Source: Dyadobacter sp. CY356 (GTDB lineage: Bacteria; Bacteroidota; Bacteroidia; Cytophagales; Spirosomataceae). Taken from it: a stretch of 64,000 nucleotides of DNA. Under the pieces are notes generated by a model. It saw nothing but the letters and a program-made list of their open reading frames with translations, did no database searches and was not told the origin of the DNA. Made by a program: the position numbers and the translations under genes. How positions within the stretch are numbered: position 1 is the first letter of the stretch; each line of letters begins with the position of its first letter. The stretch lies in NCBI RefSeq assembly GCF_021440195.1, contig NZ_JAJTSZ010000011.1, positions 62,001 to 126,000 on the forward strand. The letters are read 5' to 3'. Of the stretch, positions 60,430-64,000 are shown one piece after another.

Positions 60430-60963
60430 TTAAATTTTCCTAACCTCCAAATACACCGGACACCCAACACTATGCGCACCAGGCAAATACCCGGTGCTCA
60501 TGAGGAATTCATTTACAATTTCTCCGCCAACAAATTTGAAATTCTTCTTGAATAATTTCAGCCAATCGGGTAACGTTAATGGATGATGCGCATCCAGCCA
60601 ACCTTTAAAAGAGCCGTATTCCAGTTTCAGCAAAACAATTTTTTGTGCGTTAAAAATGGCTGCGTTAATCTTTAACCGATTACGGATAATTCCCGGATCA
60701 AGTAACAGTCGTTCACGATCTTCTTCTGTACAGGCCGCAATTTTTTCGATACAAAAGTTACTGTAAGCCTTTCTAAAACCTTCTTGTTTTCTTAACATCA
60801 ACGTCCAGCTCAAACCTGCCTGATTAATTTCCAGAATAAATCTGCCAAAAAGCTCATCATCGTCATCAATCTGAAAACCATATTGATGATCGTGATAATG
60901 CTTGTGCAATAAATAATCCGGAAGTTCGGATGGATTGTTGTTGACGTAATCGCAGTAAGACAT
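60430..60963 (-). CDS. tag: DNA-3-methyladenine glycosylase I
   Basis: This 177-residue HhH-superfamily glycosylase excises 3-methyladenine. It aligns with E. coli Tag: an early Cys (CDYV), HKHYHDHQYGF, the base-pocket EINQAGLSWTLMLRKQEGFRKAY (Glu of the pocket in place), DPGIIRNRLKINAAIFNA, FKFVGGEIVNEFLMSTGY and the zinc-site pair in AHSVGCPVY. It lies 6 bp from the convergent unknown gene's stop. The GyrI-like gene is 6 bp upstream on the same strand, so the two likely form an operon. Confidence 0.93.
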   Translation of the reverse strand: MSYCDYVNNNPSELPDYLLHKHYHDHQYGFQIDDDDELFGRFILEINQAGLSWTLMLRKQEGFRKAYSNFCIEKIAACTEEDRERLLLDPGIIRNRLKINAAIFNAQKIVLLKLEYGSFKGWLDAHHPLTLPDWLKLFKKNFKFVGGEIVNEFLMSTGYLPGAHSVGCPVYLEVRKI

Positions 60964-60969
60964 AGAATT

Positions 60970-61440
60970 TTAATGCTCGGTAATCCCTATTTGAATTTCA
61001 GTAATATTAGCTTCCGGATTTTGAAAATCCATATTTAAATAAATTTCACGATTTTCTCCACTCATGTTCAATCCGCCAGAAATGATGGTCGGAATTAATG
61101 ATCCGTATGTTTCGCCTAATTTATTCCAATCCCCTAAATGTTGCTCCGAAACGCATTGAAATGCACGGAGGCTTTTTAGTTTGAAATCTGAGTTTTCAAG
61201 ATGTTTTTCTTTAAACGAAATTGGCAGGGCAATTGTCAGTGAAAAAATAGTTTCGGGATTTCCATCCATACCTTCATAAACCCAGTAAACCGGTCCGGTG
61301 ATTTCAAGGTCATTTTGGACGGCTGTCTGATACATCTTATGCGCAACCACGCGAACAAATTCTCCAATTTCTGAAAGTTTAGTTTTTGTTTCAAAACATA
61401 AAACCTGCATTGGATGTATTTTCTTCAATTCCATAATCAT
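60970..61440 (-). CDS. GyrI-like / effector-binding-domain protein
   Basis: This 156-residue cytoplasmic protein resembles the GyrI-like small-molecule-binding domain found in AraC and MerR effector domains. It shows GPVYWVYEGMDGNPETIFSLTIALPI, the tandem beta-alpha-beta layout and a C-terminal strand EIYLNMDFQNPEANITEIQIGI. The alternative ATG at 61434 is equally possible. It has no DNA-binding domain of its own. It is 6 bp before tag, so co-transcribed. The ligand is unknown. Confidence 0.72.
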   Translation of the reverse strand: MIMELKKIHPMQVLCFETKTKLSEIGEFVRVVAHKMYQTAVQNDLEITGPVYWVYEGMDGNPETIFSLTIALPISFKEKHLENSDFKLKSLRAFQCVSEQHLGDWNKLGETYGSLIPTIISGGLNMSGENREIYLNMDFQNPEANITEIQIGITEH

Positions 61441-61527
61441 TTATTTTGTTTGTTGTTCAGGCAAAATAAACGACGCCTACCGACAACCCTATGTCAGCAG
61501 GAACTTAGAAATGGAAATTATTTTTAT

Positions 61528-62241
61528 TTATTTCTTCCGGATTCGACGAACCTTCTGTTTCAACCACGGATAACTGATGTAAACGACTTTTGTCGCAGCA
61601 ATACCAATTCCTGCACCCATCAGCACGTCCGCAAGCCAGTGTTTATTTTTAAGAATACGCATTGTACCAACGGTTGTTGCGGCAGTGTAGCCACCTACGC
61701 TATACCAAACACTTCGTTGACCATACTCTTCATGCAATATTGTGGCACTCGTAAAAGCGTTGCTGGTATGTCCTGAGGGAAAAGAATGGTTATCTTCTCC
61801 GTTTGGACGAGGATATTTCGATATCAATTTTAAACTGCCGGTAACACCTTGGGCAACAAGATTGGAAAGCAATGCAAGAATAAGCTGATCGCCAAAAGAA
61901 TGTTTTCCCTTCACACCGGATGCGCCCAGACTTAAACTGACTACGGCCGGTAAATAGTGGAGGTAATTATCAAAATTTTTTGTGTTGAAATTTGGATATT
62001 CACTTACGACATGAGATTGCAGGTGTCTGCTGATAGATCCTTGCGTCACAAATGCTGCCAACGCGAGCGAAACTGGTGCTACGGCTTCAATAGGCCTAAA
62101 CTGCCAAAGTTTTTCTTCTTTTTTCTGAACCAGCGTATCGTGATAAACCGAGTCAATCGCCTGAGCAGCTACCTGATTTGAAAATAACCCCTGACAGATA
62201 AAAGTTACAAGAAAGATGCAACGTGTAAACTGTTTTTTCAT
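61528..62241 (-). CDS. Secreted/outer-envelope PAP2-superfamily phosphatase
   Basis: This 237-residue protein has a signal peptide (about 1-26, ending SNQVAAQ). It shows KLISKYPRPNGED (Lys and RP motif), FPSGHTSNAFTSA and RILKNKHWLADVLMGAGIGIA (the third motif, H-x3-D, without the full SR-x5 spacing). The signal peptide plus weak membrane segments distinguish it from the membrane enzyme at 3691-4347. The ATG at 62241 is chosen because the signal peptide starts there (MKKQFTRCIFLV). A lipid A or polyprenyl phosphatase role is possible. A terminator lies upstream. Confidence 0.87.
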   Translation of the reverse strand: MKKQFTRCIFLVTFICQGLFSNQVAAQAIDSVYHDTLVQKKEEKLWQFRPIEAVAPVSLALAAFVTQGSISRHLQSHVVSEYPNFNTKNFDNYLHYLPAVVSLSLGASGVKGKHSFGDQLILALLSNLVAQGVTGSLKLISKYPRPNGEDNHSFPSGHTSNAFTSATILHEEYGQRSVWYSVGGYTAATTVGTMRILKNKHWLADVLMGAGIGIAATKVVYISYPWLKQKVRRIRKK

Positions 62242-62256
62242 AAAAGAGTTTCTATA

Positions 62257-62292
62257 AAAATAAGATTGCGGACTGAACCACAATCTTATTTT
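62257..62292 (-). terminator. Terminator after kdsA
   Basis: Perfect 12-bp arms AAAATAAGATTG and CAATCTTATTTT (62281-62292) flank a 12-base loop. On the minus strand, T-rich sequence follows the stem. Confidence 0.75.
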
Positions 62293-62304
62293 AAAAAGCA
62301 ATGA

Positions 62305-63117
62305 TTACAAAATGGACTCTCTAACCCGCACTAATTTTTCCAATAATCCTTCAAGCTGATCAAGCGGCAACATATTGGCTCCGTCTGATTTCGCTTCTGC
62401 CGGGTTAAAATGCGTTTCGATAAAAAGCCCGTCTGCACCTACCGCAATGGCTGCTTTGGCGATTGTTTCAATTAATTTAGGCTTTCCGCCGGTAACGCCG
62501 GATTCCTGATTTGGTTGTTGCAATGAATGCGTACAATCCATAATAACCGGAACATCAAAAGCACGCATGGCGGGAAGATTGCGATAATCCACGATCAATT
62601 CGCCATAACCAAAACTATTGCCTCGATCGGTCAGTAAAACCTGGCAATCCGGATTCGTTTCATTTATTTTTTCAACCGCAAATTTCATTGAAGCACCTGA
62701 AAGAAACTGTCCTTTTTTAACATTTACAGCTTTTCCGGTACGTGCTGCCGCTGCAATTAATTCGGTTTGACGACATAAAAATGCCGGAATCTGCAATACA
62801 TCCACATATTCCGCCGCAAAAGCCGCTTCATGTGATTCATGAATATCGGTAACGGTTGGAACACCAAAAGTCTGGCTGATTTCCTGCAAGATTTTTAAAG
62901 CTTTTTCATCACCAATCCCCGTAAAAGAATCGACTTTAGTACGGTTGGCTTTACGGTATGATCCTTTAAAAATATAAGGTATTTTGAGCCTGTCTGTCAG
63001 AGTAACAATATGTTCCGCAATACGCAATGCCATATCTCTTCCCTCAATCGCACAAGGGCCTGCCATAAGGAAAAACTGGGGAGAATCAGTGTTTTTTAAT
63101 TTCGGAATTGACAACAT
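62305..63117 (-). CDS. kdsA: 3-deoxy-D-manno-octulosonate 8-phosphate synthase
   Basis: This 270-residue cytoplasmic enzyme condenses arabinose 5-phosphate with PEP to KDO 8-phosphate, for the LPS inner core. It shows LMAGPCAIEGRDMALRIA, FKGSYRKANRTKVDSFTGIG, VTDIHES, LQIPAFLCRQTELIAAAA, VLLTDRGNSFGY and FDVPVIMDCTHSLQQPN. The retained NxxxxH/C-type residues include the Cys in AGPCAIEG. The ATG at 63117 (MLSIPKLK) is preferred to one five codons earlier. Confidence 0.96.
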   Translation of the reverse strand: MLSIPKLKNTDSPQFFLMAGPCAIEGRDMALRIAEHIVTLTDRLKIPYIFKGSYRKANRTKVDSFTGIGDEKALKILQEISQTFGVPTVTDIHESHEAAFAAEYVDVLQIPAFLCRQTELIAAAARTGKAVNVKKGQFLSGASMKFAVEKINETNPDCQVLLTDRGNSFGYGELIVDYRNLPAMRAFDVPVIMDCTHSLQQPNQESGVTGGKPKLIETIAKAAIAVGADGLFIETHFNPAEAKSDGANMLPLDQLEGLLEKLVRVRESIL

Positions 63118-63285
63118 AATACGAATAATCAAAAATTAATAAAGTTCTGTAAAGGTACGGTTATCTGCAATCTTCTCTATGTGATTCGTTGTATTCGTGG
63201 AACTTATATGGTTAAGCATTTGATATTCTGTTTCTTTTATTTCCCTTGCTTTTGGGATAGTATTATTACACGTTTTAAAAAAATG

Positions 63286-63312
63286 TTGACAAAGTGAAGT
63301 AGAATATCTTTC
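63286..63312 (+). promoter_or_regulatory. Candidate promoter for acpP-fabF
   Basis: TTG (63286-63288) and TATCTTTC (63305-63312) are separated by 16 bases, shorter than the usual 19-20, and the last -7 base deviates. The acpP ATG is at 63347. Confidence 0.35.
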
Positions 63313-63346
63313 TTTGTTGCGATTTTAACCAAAAAGTGTTTACAAA

Positions 63347-63583
63347 ATGTCAGCAATTGCAGAAAGAGTTAAGCAAATTATCGTCGAAAAACTCGGCGTA
63401 GAAGAGTCGGAGGTAACGCCAGAAGCAAACTTCCAGAACGACTTGGGAGCGGACTCTCTAGATACCGTTGAGTTGATTATGGAATTTGAGAAAGAATTCA
63501 ATCTTTCTATTCCTGATGATCAAGCCGAGAACATTGGTACAGTTGGTCAGGCTGTTGCATATTTGGAAGAAAACGTAAAATAG
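63347..63583 (+). CDS. acpP: Acyl carrier protein
   Basis: This 78-residue acidic helical carrier for fatty acid synthesis has phosphopantetheine attachment Ser37 in NDLGADSLDTVELIMEFE. Length and sequence are canonical. It is followed 44 bp later by fabF, the usual order. Confidence 0.98.
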   Translation: MSAIAERVKQIIVEKLGVEESEVTPEANFQNDLGADSLDTVELIMEFEKEFNLSIPDDQAENIGTVGQAVAYLEENVK

Positions 63584-63627
63584 TTTTACGCCTTTCCAGT
63601 ATCATCTTCTTTTTCTGTCCCTATTTT

Positions 63628-64000
63628 ATGAGTTTTAAGCGAGTTGTAATTACCGGTATGGGCGCTTTGACGCCTATTGGAAATGATGTTCCTACCTATT
63701 GGAAGAATTTAGTTGCAGGCGTGAGCGGTGCTGCGCCTATAACAAGGTTTGATGCCGAACGGTTTCGGACCCGATTTGCCTGTGAGGTAAAAGGGCTGGA
63801 CATACATGATTACATTCCGCGTCAGGAAGCTCGTAAAATGGATCCATTTACCCAGTATGCCGTAATTGCAACTGACGAAGCAATGAAGGACGCCGGCTTT
63901 GACGCAGATACACTTGATCTCGACAAAGCCGGTGTAATTTGGGGTTCGGGAATTGGTGGTTTAAAAACATTTGAGGACGAAGTTTTGAACTTCTCAGATG
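63628..64000 (+). CDS. fabF: 3-oxoacyl-ACP synthase II (5' part; continues beyond window)
   Basis: This thiolase-fold condensing enzyme elongates fatty acids. The first 124 codons are present: FKRVVITGMGALTPIGND, KNLVAGVSGAAPITRFDAERF, ARKMDPFTQYAVIAT and GVIWGSGIGGLKTFED. The catalytic Cys-His-His lies past the window end. Position right behind acpP supports FabF rather than FabB or FabH. Confidence 0.95.
   Translation, partial: MSFKRVVITGMGALTPIGNDVPTYWKNLVAGVSGAAPITRFDAERFRTRFACEVKGLDIHDYIPRQEARKMDPFTQYAVIATDEAMKDAGFDADTLDLDKAGVIWGSGIGGLKTFEDEVLNFSD

Overview
The window reads as chromosomal DNA of a Bacteroidota species, most likely order Cytophagales, close to Dyadobacter, Spirosoma or Runella. 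Three things point there. Promoter boxes fit the Bacteroidota pattern (TTTG, about 19-20 bases, TAnnTTTG), for example upstream of nuoK, gmhA and recQ. Several protein types are typical of the phylum, including a TonB receptor with a carboxypeptidase-like N-terminal domain, a Wzi/RemB-like barrel, a stand-alone MnmD and a SWIM-SNF2 helicase. Shine-Dalgarno sequences are mostly weak. The genus is inference. No rRNA, tRNA, insertion sequence, integrase or CRISPR array was seen.

Layout. 1-5777 (minus): the N-terminal 654 codons of uvrA, then an operon of cysteine hydrolase, PAP2 phosphatase and ArnT-like glycosyltransferase, and an unknown gene. 6051-9128 (plus): two glycosyltransferase-type genes and an OmpA-family protein. 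9192-17319: tpiA (minus), then an aspartyl protease with PDZ domain, mnmD, gmhA, a Nudix hydrolase and a large SNF2 helicase. 17369-24259: a Rid protein, a 1-kb array of about five 207-bp hairpin-rich units, a glycerophosphodiesterase, a PfkB kinase, a small helical protein, cysS, an M28 peptidase, and a second hairpin element. 24260-34645: pbpC, glpK, a DnaQ-like exonuclease and nuoKLMN with its own promoter. 34798-47375: a CapD/WbpM-like dehydratase, an esterase, an SDR, a hydrolase, a CBS protein, nadK, an epimerase plus AONS-like pair, tatC, pdhA, recF and manC. 47657-58694: a TonB-dependent receptor, upp, a Wzi-like barrel, nadC, an HhH-barrel protein and recQ. 58698-60423: an autoregulated-looking HTH/ImmA-IrrE gene plus an unknown partner. 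60430-64000: tag, a GyrI-like protein, a second PAP2 enzyme, kdsA, acpP and the start of fabF.

Most genes are housekeeping or envelope genes. gmhA, kdsA, manC, the CapD-like enzyme and the glycosyltransferases fit LPS or surface-glycan synthesis. nuoKLMN, pdhA, tpiA and glpK are energy metabolism. uvrA, recF, recQ, tag and the SNF2 helicase act on DNA.

The least ordinary parts are four. First, the structured repeats at 17851-18851 and 24073-24247 share one four-hairpin layout built from different sequences, and show paired stem changes. Second, the HTH-metallopeptidase module at 58766-60423 has two matching operator sites 52 bp apart. Third, a perfect 17-bp hairpin covers a start codon at 54308-54356. 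Fourth, several enzymes lack a hallmark residue: the SDR has Asn for the catalytic Lys, the Rid protein lacks the substrate Arg, and UvrA lacks the first CxxC of zinc module 1.
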